Positions 1 through 12,030 of a stretch of DNA of 64,000 nucleotides are shown here, one piece after another. Each line of letters opens with the position of its first letter. Within the stretch, counting starts at the first letter, position 1. This stretch comes from Linum tenue (taxonomy: Eukaryota > Streptophyta > Magnoliopsida > Malpighiales > Linaceae). The notes below the pieces were generated by a model. That model had not been told where the DNA came from. It worked only from the letters and a program-made list of their open reading frames with translations, and searched no databases. The position numbers were made by a program, and so were the translations under genes. Where the stretch lies: NCBI GenBank assembly GCA_946122785.1, contig CAMGYJ010000006.1, forward strand, positions 53,278,066 through 53,342,065, read 5' to 3'.

Positions 1-1835
1 ATCTATCTTTGTGAGCAGTCCTTTTTGATGGCTAGGTAACTTGGCAATTACCCTCCCGAAGAAGACAATTCACTGACATTGAGTCTTTGTTGTGTTGTTT
101 GAGTAGCTTTATAGCGTAAACATTGAATTGGGAGATATAACTATAAGCATTCGACGAAAAATAAAATATTTGCTTATTCATTCGACAACTGATGATGCGA
201 GTTTGTCAAATAGGAGCATTCAACTTCCCCAATCTTCTAGTCACGAGGATTCCATGAGAACTGAGTATTTTGATGTCGGCATATCGATACTTGTGGACCA
301 TTATTAGGCTAACCAACCTCCTTTCTTGTCGCATCCTGATTCGATAGAGAAGTTCGAATATGGTAGTGACAAGCTCCTACAAGTAGCCTTATGTCGTATA
401 CTCGTTACACCCTTTGACTATTTAGCTCACATCATTTATGAACACCAGTGGGGTGTTTGTTCTCTCAACTATGGTTAATTATGCAAGCCATGGACATTTG
501 TAGTTGCTTGATAGTTGCTTGATATGAAAACCTCATGGCTTAACTTGAAGACAAGAAATACATTTTATGTTTCCCATGTTCATATAAGAAAACTTTTCTT
601 TAAAGAATTGAAAGAGATAATCATCATTTTGAAGAGAGAAAGATCACTGATGCAAACTGCTAGATCAAGATTGATAATAGTCACTTAATGTTCCAAATAG
701 GTGAAAATTTGAATGATCTTTTATTGTTCAACAGTGAATGTAAAGGACGATACATGTTGATGTGGTAAAGTAACTTGACATTTCTTCGTTTAGTATGATC
801 CATGGAAGAAGATTTGGCTTGTGGTATGTCTACTGGCTTCGATGATTGGGTAATTGCTTGTGGAGGATGTCTGGGCAACTTGGTTCTTCTTCACCTTTCA
901 AAAAAACTTGGTTCTTCTTCAATTGACAAAATTTTAATGAACATGCCATTATGATCCTTCATTTCTTTACGTGTCGTCAACCTTCTATTGGTGTCATTAA
1001 ATTCCTTCTGGAATGACTCTCGAACATGCACCATCTAGAATATAACACTTGAGGGTTGACTTTTTCTTGTGGATGACCAATTTTAGAAAATACTTGATTA
1101 TGAATTATTATTGTTAAATTGTGTCTTGTTGGGTTGTTGCTAAATGAGATGAATGTATGATATCATGCGAAATGAAATGAATGTGCGTATGCAAGATAAT
1201 TTTTTGGTGGACGCATGATGTTTGTGAAATTGATTTCATGATTTGTTTAGCATGAATGGAGAACAATAAAAATGAATTAAAATCCTTTTGTGTGCATAAT
1301 CAAATCACATGGTTTATGAAAATACGATAAAGATTAAACCATCATAAGTAAACATACATCAAAACCATAACAAAGAATTCATCATGTCATAAGCAATCAT
1401 ACATCAAAACCATAACAAAGACTACCTATTAAGGTAAACATAGGGTCTTCTGAGGATTTAGCGATAAGGTTCCAAGTTGGTTGGGATAAGTTTCAGATGG
1501 CCTAGAGTGGCGTCTAATCTGACTATATGCTGGGTAGGGGTTCGTAGGAATTGGTACCCAAGTTGTAAACCACTATAACCCTTACGAGCTAAGCAACACA
1601 CCTCAAATCGACCTCGGATTTGAGTTCAACTTGGTTAGGAAGTTTCGCATGCCAACCAACTATTGTAGAAGGCACGATACTCCTTTCATTTTCTAAAGTT
1701 AGAGCACTGGTATAGAGCTTTTATGTGTGATACAAATAATTTAATACGCGATAAGGTAGTTGCACAAATAAGAAAATAAACACCCAACATACTGAAGAAA
1801 ATAAGAACTTATCAATTTAAATGTTGTATCGTGAC
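1..1835. other. AT-rich DNA with no supported gene
   Basis: No reading frame here resembles a known protein, and no RNA gene is visible. The block is AT-rich and matches 47172-48580 in copy B. There, everything from 1404 to 1835 is missing between two short tcaaaa tracts. It is probably old transposon-derived sequence. Confidence 0.5.
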
Positions 1836-1929
1836 TCAAAAAGTCCCCAGCGAAGTCGCCACTGTCGCAACCGCCCCTCAAGATCAGGGGACCCGTCGTG
1901 AATTTCTCGGAGTCGCCATCGATCGTATT

Positions 1930-2032
1930 TGTGGTGGATCGAACACCTTTTGTCCAATTCCTACCTTAGGGTCAGAACCGAGATTTGGTCTTCAAAATTT
2001 GTGGTGGATCGAACACCTTTTGTCCAAAATTT
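1930..2032 (+). repeat. 28-bp direct repeat pair
   Basis: The sequence beginning 'tttgtggtggatcgaacacc' and running on for about eight more bases occurs at about 1928 and again at about 2000, roughly 70 bp apart. It is kept in copy B with one substitution. Function unknown. Confidence 0.7.
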
Positions 2033-2230
2033 TACATGTGGGGAAGTGTATTCACACCGCACAACGCACTAGATCGTTACTACTTAAATCGATATGTTTA
2101 AAGGGTTGGGTATATTATTATATGCTCCTTATTGCATGTTTAATTATATGATCCGATTAATTAGGTATTTATTATTACGATTTGATCGTACATCTATTGA
2201 TGTAAATCTCAAAGGTAAAGAAAGATTTTT

Positions 2231-2590
2231 TGGTTAGTTGGACTCGAACCTATTGGTTGCCTACGTTCTCGAGTAGTCGGGATCAAAGTCCATGTAGTTC
2301 TATTGATACATGATTAAGATAATAATAATAATTGATTTGCTTATCTAAGAGATGTAATTTGGTATTTGTGATTTAAGAGAAAAAAATTTGTTAGTTGGAC
2401 TTGAACCAATTGGTTGCTTACGTACCCGAGTAGTCGGGATCAAAGTCCACGTAGTTTGTTAGAAACTAAGAGATTTTAAATGTTGAGTTTCGCACGTTGA
2501 GATTTGGAGAAATTTTTGATTAGTTGGACTTGAAACTTATTGGTTGCTTACGTACCCGAGTAGTCGAGATCAAAGTTCACGTAGTTTGGT
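2231..2590 (+). repeat. Three copies of a 70-bp hairpin-forming motif
   Basis: Three units start near 2231, 2391 and 2520. Each runs from a 'ttagttggact' start to an 'acgtagtt' end. In unit 2 an inner hairpin CCCGA-gtag-TCGGG (2425-2438) lies inside an outer pairing of CTTACGT (2417-2423) with ACGTAG (2449-2454). Unit 1 keeps most pairings using G-T wobbles. Copy B has all three units; the diverged copy at 41612-41685 has one, with a decayed inner hairpin. Confidence 0.65.
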
Positions 2591-2930
2591 TATATTGAAA
2601 GTTTTATGAAGAGATCCTAAACACGTTCTATTGATTGCGATTAAGATAATTTGCGTTGTTAGGAGATGCATTTATGATTTTAATGATTGAATGTTTATAT
2701 TATCTTTGGAAGAATTTCATCGAGAATGACTAGACCACGATCTCGCATTAGCGAAATCTCTAAGTAAAATAAATATGTGTATGTAGAATGAAGCCAAAAT
2801 TTAATCAAGGTTTTAATATTTTGAAATATCTAGAAGTAAAAATTCTCAACACCATTGACGATGTAAATTTTGCGTATTAATCTTACTTTAAATAATATCA
2901 AACGAAAGAATCAAAGTGAAATGAAACACT

Positions 2931-3020
2931 GCGTAGCCTAAGTGGTTAGGCGGTTCACTATGTTTGTTGTGACTTGTGAGCCTGAAGTCTCAGGTTTGAG
3001 TTACGTTTTATGTTTTTTTT
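2931..3020 (+). ncRNA. tRNA-like (SINE-like) segment, copy A
   Basis: A pol III A-box-like sequence TAGCCTAAGTGG (2934-2945) is followed about 59 bases later by a B-box-like GGTTTGAGT (2993-3001) and then a run of eight T (3013-3020), which would stop pol III. No acceptor stem pairs well, so this is not a functional tRNA gene. It resembles the head of a tRNA-derived SINE. Diverged and duplicate copies lie at 41930-42020 and 49682-49771. The 41.9-kb copy has the better B box, GGTTCGAGT. Confidence 0.4.
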
Positions 3021-3097
3021 CTTTCGCACGGGGGAGTAGCAAGGACGGTAATATTAAGAAAACGCTAGGGGTACTTATACCATTTTAACATAACTAG

Positions 3098-3105
3098 TAT
3101 AAAAA
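3098..3105 (+). promoter_or_regulatory. TATA box with downstream AACCCTAGCCGC element
   Basis: TATAAAAA (3098-3105) is followed about 20 bases later by AACCCTAGCCGC (3124-3135) and a long CT-rich leader. This layout is typical of plant housekeeping promoters, where telo-box-like AACCCTA sits near the start site. It is repeated at 42036 and 49849. Confidence 0.45.
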
Positions 3106-3830
3106 CCCTTTTTTCGAGACTCTAACCCTAGCCGCTCTCTCCTTCTCTTCTCTCGTTCGTTTTTTCTCGTTCTCTTTAGAAAATAAACAAAAGAGAGAAA
3201 CAAAAAACAATCCAATTCCAATCACCCGTTCTCGACTTCGCTCTCTTTCTTTCACGACGAACAAAATGAAACCCTACCCTTCCTTTCAAAAACAACCCTA
3301 TCTCTCTCCATCTCAATCCACCCCCTCCTATCTCCCTCTATAACGATGAGATGGAGGTCACCCCTTCTCCCCCGACGAAGGCGACGACGGCAAAGCGGCA
3401 GAGATATTGACGACATCGACTATGATGGTTGGAGGTAAGTACCTGACCGTTGCATGTCGATTTTAAGGTTCGATTTTGCTAGGTTTAGGGATTCTCAATA
3501 ATTTTTTATGGTTTTGATGGAGGTGAGCGGGAAAGGAAGGAGGAGATGGAGCAGTCGCTGATGGTTCATTCGCGGCACCGTCGGCGACAGAGACGACTTA
3601 ATATCGTCGACTGGGGTTTTCGATTTGGGATCGGACGAAGGAGATAAGGTGGCCAACGACAAGGTTTGCCTGAGACAGAGGCCTGGCGGTGAAGGGCAAG
3701 GGTTTTGACACTTTTTTAATTTTTTGGGTTATTTCCTTTTTTATTGGATTCTGATTTCTAGGTTTTGGTGAAAGTGGAACGAGGAAAGGGAGAAGGAAAG
3801 GGATTTTGATTTCTAGTTCAAAGCAAAGGA
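3106..3830 (+). pseudogene. Gene-start-like fragment inside the repeat
   Basis: After the CT-rich leader comes an ATG near 3349 or 3353 and a short reading stretch containing a GRDIDDIDYD-like segment. A splice-donor-like GGAGGTAAGT follows (about 3430-3440) and then non-coding sequence. In the diverged copy at 42293-42470 the same start is open for longer and the donor region is missing. I do not recognise the protein. The simplest reading is a 5' gene fragment carried by a mobile repeat; it could also be a transposon's own leader. Confidence 0.3.
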
Positions 3831-3935
3831 TATTTAAGATTTGCCATTGCTAATCTAAAACAATGCGAGTTCTCAACTCCATTTAATTGGAGATCATAAT
3901 TAGTATATTGCCCGGACAAAATATGGTGTCTACAC

Positions 3936-4249
3936 ATTGCATAGTAGTTCTAAGCTAGGGTGAGGGATAGTTCCCCGAAATACTTGCTTTTATCTTTATT
4001 TTTCATCTTAACTAGTAGTTCGCTCATATCCTCCAAAACAAACCCTTAAACCGATTGGCTAGATAACGACAACGTGGGAAGTATGCTAGGGTACCAGGAA
4101 CCGAGTGAATACGACCTTGATTGTCACTATACGACAACACCATTTTAGTTTAAACTTGGCCTAGGATGGGGTAGTTGTTGACACATGCTAACCACTGAAA
4201 ATAATATGCACGAATGAAATTGATCAATCATGGTAGAGACTATCACTTC

Positions 4250-4250
<1 letters not shown>
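3936..4250. other. No gene seen
   Basis: Spacer between the Tat-like block and the Athila-type gag. It has no recognisable coding potential, RNA gene or repeat beyond the copy at 50687-51001. Confidence 0.5.
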
Positions 4251-5805
<1,555 letters not shown>

Positions 5806-6012
5806 TGGCTGAGTTTAAAGTCTTGTTGTATCAAGAGGTACTATCTAAAGAGATTCTCTCCTTTGCATACATACTAACTTCAAAACAAAAACTCAAACAC
5901 CCGTGATGTACAAAGTGGGATAACAAAAAGAAAACAAGATAAAATGACAAATATATATAAGCAAGAAAATTAGACTAAAATAAAAAATCTATGAATTTTA
6001 ACTAGTTATCGA

Positions 6013-6032
6013 GGTTCCCCACAACGGCGCCA
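6013..6032 (-). promoter_or_regulatory. tRNA-Asp type primer binding site
   Basis: The minus strand reads TGGCGCCGTTGTGGGGAACC. This matches most of the tRNA-Asp primer site TGGCGCCGTTGCCGGGGA used by Athila/Tat elements. It lies between the gag to the left and LTR sequence to the right, which sets the element's orientation as minus. The copy B counterpart is 52783-52802. Confidence 0.75.
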
Positions 6033-6440
6033 AAAACTTGGTGTGACCCCGTGTGGGTTATGAATATGTGTTCTTGGCTCCTCCTTTTTCTCCTTCATTT
6101 AACTTCTGTCTCTAAGTTCTCTCTCAAAACCCGAATTTTCCAAGTGATTCCTTCTCCCAAATGTGATGAGCCCAAACTCGGGTCTCAATTAGGTTTCAAA
6201 TTGCACAACCACTAAACACAAAACAGAGTTCACGTGCAAACTCGGATAAGCTTGCTGAACTTGAATTTGATGGAACAAACAGGAATCCTTACACCTGGAA
6301 GGATGCACACTTGTTTTGAGGAAGCTATCGATGCAATCGAGTGTGTTTCTCGATTGATAAGATAGGGTTTCCATCAAGTTCTGATCGCAACCGAAACCAA
6401 ACTAACTCACAAACTCTCAAGCTTGAGAATTGGGTTAAAA
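6033..6440 (-). repeat. Partial 5' LTR of the Athila-type element
   Basis: Sequence right of the primer site should be the 5' LTR of the minus element. It contains no gene. Its outer end is not clear, because from about 6440 the sequence matches a different LTR family. Confidence 0.4.
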
Positions 6441-6890
6441 CTTATTCAATTGCATTCTTAACTACTTGGGTTACCCACCTAGGGCCATTGTGGGCAAGCC
6501 TCAAACATCTATTTAGTGCCATGAACCTATCATGATTGGTTGTTATTTTGCCATCCAGATTAGTTTCCGAGGAAGTGGTCTTAGCAGCCCTTAGTCGATT
6601 AGTCAAGAGAGCTAGTTTTATAACTTCCTTCGATATTCATTGATAAATCGTCTATGAGAGTTGGGTTTCTCCACTAGTTGCAACCTCCTCCCGAGTATGA
6701 ACATACCTTCCCGTATTAGCATTCCTTTCGGTCAATCTTGATACAAAGTAGAGGGAGCAATACCCGGGTGAATTATTTTCATATTGAAACCACCTCAATT
6801 TACTTTATTTGCTTATTTACAACGGTAGTTCTTTAGCTTTTAACTCCACCTGGGGTTGACAATTAAAACGCTCGCCCTATTCTACAGAAC
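6440..6890 (+). repeat. 3' part of a type-B LTR (uninterrupted)
   Basis: This segment matches 13636-13885 joined to 21780-22020, the two halves of the LTR split by the Copia element. It therefore shows the unoccupied target, with CTTCC at 6707-6711. The copy B counterpart is about 53210-53660. Confidence 0.7.
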
Positions 6891-8640
6891 CGAACCATGG
6901 TCGATACGACACAGATGTGTGGGAGGGGATTTGCGTGCCGGCCGGTATTTTATGTTGCACTGGCGTACCTTGAGATACCGCCCAGTTTTCATCGAGCCGG
7001 CGGTTCTTCTGTCCTCATCCACCTCTAGTCTTCCCTTCGCTCTGGTCACATCGTATTCTCCCCCCCTACACCTGGCGACTGATTTCCCATATGATCCGAG
7101 AAGCGATAAGGACAGCGTACTGCGAAGTCAAGGCTCGTCTTCTCCTTTCTGAGAACACCGAGGTCGCGTCGTTGTCTCTCTAGTCTTTGCCACTGTTCCT
7201 CCGTCCTCGTCCTCTCTATTCTTCTCTGCCGTTCGTTCCGCCATTCGCCGACCATCGACGAGAAGCCTATCGCAACGACCAGTGACCGTCGCGGATTCGT
7301 CTTCCCTTCGACCTTCTAATTAAGTACAGCTTCAGAATCGTACCTTAAGGAGGGTTTTGAATTCTGATAATTAATAATTGATTGTTTATTGCATATGGAA
7401 GTGTGAACGGTAACTTAGGAATTGTGGAATAGAAATGATAGTTGATTCTCTAATTATAAATTATCTACGTAGAGTACATCGTGGATTAGAAATGAGTTAT
7501 TCTTTGATTAAGAACTTATCAATGTAAAATGGTTTGTGAGTTGCTGGTACGATGATTATATCTTGATATTTTACAATTTATTATCTGATATTACTCAGAA
7601 CGGCACCATATTTTGGCAGGTACGATTTTTTGACAAACTAATATTTTACCATTACAAAAACGGTATTTACAGGTACGAAATGGTTGGACCACGGTCGTAC
7701 CACAAATACTCTACCAAAAACAAATCCAGTATGATGTCCGGTATGGTTTCCTAAACCATGCTCCAAATGACCCTAATATGAATGCTAAATAACATCATAT
7801 GTTATTACTACATATGAAAATATAATCCTATATTATAGTAAATTTATGGTGGTATTAGCTATTTTATTAAAACCGGGCCGGACCGGTCGGTACGATCGGT
7901 AAAAACCGGACCTGGACACAAGTCCGGCCCCGGGAGAAAATAAACGGGCGGGCTGGGAATATATATTTGCCGCCTACTTTTTTCTGTCTTTTAATTCAGT
8001 ATTAATGAAAAGGGAAGAAGGTAACGGGGAGAAATAAAGCTAGCTTGCCCCTTCTCCCTACACTTAACGTTTTTCTATTCCTTTTTAAAGCCAAACACCG
8101 GTTTTTGACCGGTTTTTCACACAGGTTAATTAACGGTTATCCGATAAATCTTGAACCTCTTATTAATCCGGATCGATGTCCGGTTTGGTTTTGACAACAC
8201 TGGTTATTAGTCTTATGGAAATATATTTATAAAAAATATTATGATAATATTACAATGGGAGGGTTGTGTAAAATTATTGCCATTTAAGTAAGAGATCGAC
8301 AAGAAAAAACATAAGTTATTTCTTGCCAATTTACTAATTTTGAAACTATCTAAATAGAATTTTTGGTTTTGGGTGCGATTAATAATATTTTATTTATTTT
8401 TTATTTGGATTTCACAAATTATTGTCTTTTAGTTTCGGTTAGCTATCGTTTTGGCTGTGGTTAACAAAAACCGAACCCAATCCCACCCTACACTTCACCC
8501 CAATTAATAAGAAGGGCCAATGATGGCAAGTTGTTGTTTGAAAGTTGGAAACTCCATGATACAACATTGCAACAATAGCATATATAACATGAATCACAGT
8601 GATACAATTCCTTCAGCTGAAATTAATTGGAAATCAAGTA
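6891..8640. other. Intergenic, with GC-rich palindromic patch
   Basis: No supported gene. Around 7870-7935 there is a GC-rich stretch built of CCGG-type palindromes (GGCCGGACCGGTCGGT), and related CCGGTTTTT pieces lie near 8095-8115. This may be the decayed end of a DNA transposon. The rest is AT-rich DNA downstream of the protease gene. Confidence 0.4.
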
Positions 8641-8704
8641 ACAACACATAAATATTTCTTATTTCCACGTGAATGTAGATTCTTTAGCTAGTTTTTCCAA
8701 TACT

Positions 8705-9835
8705 TTATGCAGTAGGATAGGAAGCTGACATCGCAATGCCACATAGGCCTTCTTTGGCACTAACGTCACGTTGCATTTTGATGTAACCTTGGTCTCCCCA
8801 GCTTGTCCCCCATGAATTCCTCACCAGCCAGTACTTTGTACCATCTTCACTCGTACCATACCCTACAACAGCCACGCCGTGATCCAAATCGGTTCCACAG
8901 TCTCCAGTGAACACCCCACTTGAGTAGAACTGGAACGCAGAGCCACTAGCATCAATCGCCACCGCGATAGGTTGGTTTGCTGCGGCCTTCAGCAATGCCC
9001 CCTCGTTATTCACAGGCACATCTTCGTATCCGCTGATCTTGGCCGCAGGAGTAGCAGTCTTGGCTGCGCTGCAGGTTCCATCTGCCGCTGAGTAAGGGTA
9101 CTTTGATTCAGTGGTGAGGCCCTTAGTCTTGACAAATTGAAAAGCATCATCCATGAGGCCTCCATTGCAGCCTTGGTCATTAGTTGTCCTGTCACAATCC
9201 ACCAGTTCTTGCTCCGAGAGAGAAATCAGCTTCCCCGTTGAGATCTTTGTGATCCCTTCCACTGCTGCCACGGCGGAGAATGCCCAACAGCTCCCTGCAA
9301 TTATTTTGTGGCAAAAGTCGTAAAATTAAGTGTGACATAGATTGCAAGAAGAAGAAAAAGGTTAGGACTTTTTGTAGTAATTAAGCCTACCGCATTGGCC
9401 CTGATCCTTAATTGGATTCACAGCTCCTTTGGTTCTCCAATCCATGGTGTCTGGCGCTGAAGTAACATTTTCGTATCGGAATGATGATGTGGCAGGGTTG
9501 ATGAGATTGGCAGGTTTCTTATATCCAGTTTTAGCCGCCCTGAACTCCTTGTTGGTTAGGTCAGCGTACTGATTGGTGGCCAGCTTGTAAGTCTTGTTTC
9601 CAAGCTTGTTGAAGTGATTGATGAAGGCCACATTCTTTTTGAAGATGCTGAAGCGTCTAGCCTTCTCTCCTGCATCTGCATAAACTCGCCCGTACTGAGC
9701 AATCCATGCTTCAAACCTTTCGTTCATGCTGCTAACAGGATGCACCGAGGGTCTTGCCGAGAATGCCCCGTATGCATAGATCCCCATCAGCAACACGACC
9801 ATCAACATCAGCTTGTTTCCAGCTACGGAAGCCAT
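8705..9835 (-). CDS. SAG39-like: Papain-like cysteine protease (SAG39-like), copy A
   Basis: Two exons: 9391-9835 and 8705-9294, with a 96-bp GT-AG intron (9295-9390) that splits the Gly codon just before the catalytic site. The start chosen is the ATG at 9835, because it gives a signal peptide (residues 1 to about 27) and lies about 78 bases below a TATA box; an upstream in-frame ATG at 10063 does not. The 344-residue product is a full-length C1A protease. It has an inhibitory prodomain with an ERFNIN-type helix (about 39-75), then the mature enzyme with oxyanion Gln145, catalytic Cys151 in QCGSCWAFS, His287 in [10 protein letters not shown] and Asn308 in RNSWG. The GCNGG motif is present. 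Possible N-glycosylation sites are Asn80 and Asn123. There is no KDEL and no granulin domain. Family knowledge points to a vacuolar or secreted protease of the senescence-associated SAG39/SAG12 group. Confidence 0.93.
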
Positions 9836-9912
9836 TGTTGTTATCTGGTGGAGTATTTCAGAGGAGCTGTTGAGGAAGGTGTTTGATGACATACAACTCG
9901 GACTTGTGGTGA

Positions 9913-9919
9913 TTTTATA
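9913..9919 (-). promoter_or_regulatory. TATA box of protease copy A
   Basis: The minus strand reads TATAAAA about 78 bases upstream of the ATG at 9835. This predicts a short 5' leader of roughly 50 bases. The identical site in copy B is at 56683-56689. Confidence 0.65.
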
Positions 9920-10067
9920 GTCCTCCATTTTCAGTTGGTGGTTCCAAATTATAGCATGATTTTGATTAAGGTCCAAGTTTGCGGATAAAATGGTGGTCAA
10001 GGTAGATAGCCTTTTCTTTGGCTGGATGTAACAGTTGGTACTGAGAAAACAATTCAGAATCAATCAC

Positions 10068-10200
10068 CACCGATAATTCTAATACTTCCAGCACAAGGGC
10101 GGCATTCATCAGTATCTAATTGTTATATTAACGAACTGAACTAATAATTTAAGATATAAAATTCTCAAGTAAAGCAATGCAATCAATGTCGATATTTTAC
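10068..10200 (+). repeat. Transposon-like segment upstream of the protease
   Basis: This segment (beginning 'ctaatacttccagcacaagg') is about 92 percent identical by eye to 23231-23365, 13 kb away in direct orientation beside Copia-like sequence. It starts about 230 bases upstream of the protease ATG, so part of that promoter region may be transposon-derived. Confidence 0.65.
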
Positions 10201-10207
10201 GTTAAAT

Positions 10208-10236
10208 CGATATTATTATTATTATTATTATTATTT
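10208..10236 (+). repeat. ATT microsatellite
   Basis: A run of about nine ATT repeats. The copy B counterpart (about 56981-57000) is shorter and interrupted, which accounts for about 4 bp of the offset change. Confidence 0.85.
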
Positions 10237-10329
10237 TATCTTTTTAAAAGAACATGTAAGATTTTACTATTCCTTAGAGACACATTTAATAAGGGGCTCT
10301 TTTGTAATTGCCTAAAGTTTGGAGGAGTT

Positions 10330-12030
10330 TAAATGCCATTGTGGTTCTAATTAATCATCTTAAAACAATTGAGCCCGATTTGAACCCAAATCAATGTGTA
10401 TTCGACCTAACTTGACCCTGTTAAAGCGAGTTGAATCCGACATTGACAAATTTTGGGTGGACATCAAGTTTTACATGCTTAAATCAATGGATATTCGACC
10501 TAATGTTGTCCCGATTAAAGAAAGTTGAACCCGTTGACAAATTTTTGGGTGGACAAGAGAGTTTTACAAGCACAAATCAATGGGTATTCGATCTAATCCG
10601 ACCCAGTTAGAGTGAGTTTTAACGGTTTTGTAATTTACTTATGCCAATTGAACTCTAATTGAACCCAAATCAATGGGTATTTGACCTAATTCGACCCATT
10701 TAAATCGAGTTTTTACACGCGTGAATCAATGTTCAACCGGTTTTATTTTGTCATCAACGAGTTTTGCACGCTCAAAGCTTGGAGGATTTTTTCTAGAGTG
10801 ACCCTTTTGTAATTAACCAAATTTGGAGTAGTTTTTATGTCATTAAGGTTCTAATTAATAAACTTATACCAATTGAACCCAAATCAATGGGTATTCGACC
10901 TAATTCAACCCGTTTAAAGCAAGTTTTTACAAATTTTGGGTCGACAATGAGTTTCACACTCTCAAATTGCCCTAATTCGATCCGGTCAAGGCGATTTAAA
11001 TTCGGTGTTAACGAATTTTTGGAGTAATGTTCAACTGGTTAATCTTTGGTCAACAACGAGTATTACACGCTCAAAGCTTGGAGGATTTTTTTATGCCATT
11101 AAGTTTCTAATCATTTAACTTATGACAACTGAACCCTAATGGAACCCAAATCAATGGGTATTCGACCTAATTCGACCTAATTAAAGTGAGTTGAACTCGA
11201 TTTTTCCAAGTTTTGGGTCGACAAACGCTTAAATCAATGTGTATTCGACCTAATTTGACCCGGTTAAGGCGAGTTGAATTCGGTGCTGATGAATTTCTGG
11301 AAATTTTACACGCTTGAATAAATGTTCAACCGATATTGACGAATTTTTGGTCAACAACAAGTTTTACACGCTCAAATCAATGTATATTTGACCTAGTTCG
11401 ACCAGGTTAAGGCCAGTTGAATCTGGTGTTGACGAGTTTTTGGTTGACAACAAGTTTTGCACGCTTGCATCAATGGGTATTGGACCTAATTCGACCCGGT
11501 TAGGGTGAGTTGATTTGATGTTGACGAATGTTTGGCCGACAACACTTTTTACATGCTTGAATCGATGTTGAACCGGTATTGACAAATTTTTTGTCAACGA
11601 CAGGTTTTACATTCTCAAATAAATGTGCATTTGATCTAATTCAACCAGTTAAGGCGAGTTGGATCCAGTGTTGATGACTTTTCAGTCGAGAACAATTTTT
11701 CCACGCTTGAACCCGGTGTTGGCGAATTTACGGCGATAATGCGTTTTACATGCTTAAATCAATGAGCCTTAATTCGACTCGGTTGAGACAAGTTGAATCC
11801 GGTGTTGGCGAATTTTTGGTCAACAACGATTTTTACACGCTTGGCTCAATTGGTATTCGACGTAACTCGACCCAGTTAGAACGAGTTGAACTTGGTGTTG
11901 ATGCATTTATGGTTGCAAATGAGTTTTACATGCCTAGATCAACAGGTATTTTGCCTAATTTGACCTGATTAAAACGAGTAAAACTCGATGTTAATAAATT
12001 TTGGGTCGAGAATGAGTTTTGCATGCTTTT
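10330..12030 (+). repeat. Degenerate tandem array, unit about 92 bp, copy A
   Basis: A unit built around 'aatcaatgggtattcgacc', 'aattcgacccggttaaggcg' and 'gttttacacgctcaa' recurs through 1.7 kb. Starts are seen near 10388, 10480, 10574, 10666, 10878, 11147, 11229, 11373, 11466, 11615 and 11843. The most regular spacings are 92-94 bp, and half-units also occur. Units are diverged, so the array is old. Short open frames inside it are by-products of the repeat. The array is kept in copy B at about 57096-58796. Confidence 0.85.

Larger units (their letters stand above)
1836..3935 (+). mobile_element. Tat-like LTR-derived block, copy A
   Basis: The block opens with a 'tccccagcgaagtcgccac' type segment and closes with 'atggtgtctaca'. 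I associate both with Ty3/Tat (Ogre-like) LTR regions in plants; this assignment is from memory of the family and is tentative. It contains a 28-bp sequence twice (about 1930 and 2000), three copies of a 70-bp structured motif (2231-2590), a tRNA-like segment (2931-3020), and a promoter-like piece (3098-3830). A near-identical copy lies at 48575-50686 and a diverged, shortened one at 41425-42860. The family is therefore a dispersed repeat and not a host gene. Confidence 0.45.

Noticed and set aside
2931..3005. A functional tRNA gene
   Set aside because: A- and B-box-like sequences are present, but no acceptor stem pairs and the B box is imperfect; a SINE-like relic fits better.
7046..7255. 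Arg/Glu-rich 69-codon minus frame
   Set aside because: Composition-driven, with no start context or conserved motif; it fits simple purine-rich DNA.
9836..10063. Upstream in-frame ATG at 10063 as the protease start
   Set aside because: It would lie upstream of the TATA box and add 76 residues without family similarity; the ATG at 9835 gives a proper signal peptide.
10330..12030. CRISPR-like array
   Set aside because: Units are diverged and contiguous without spacers, in a plant nuclear context with spliced genes.
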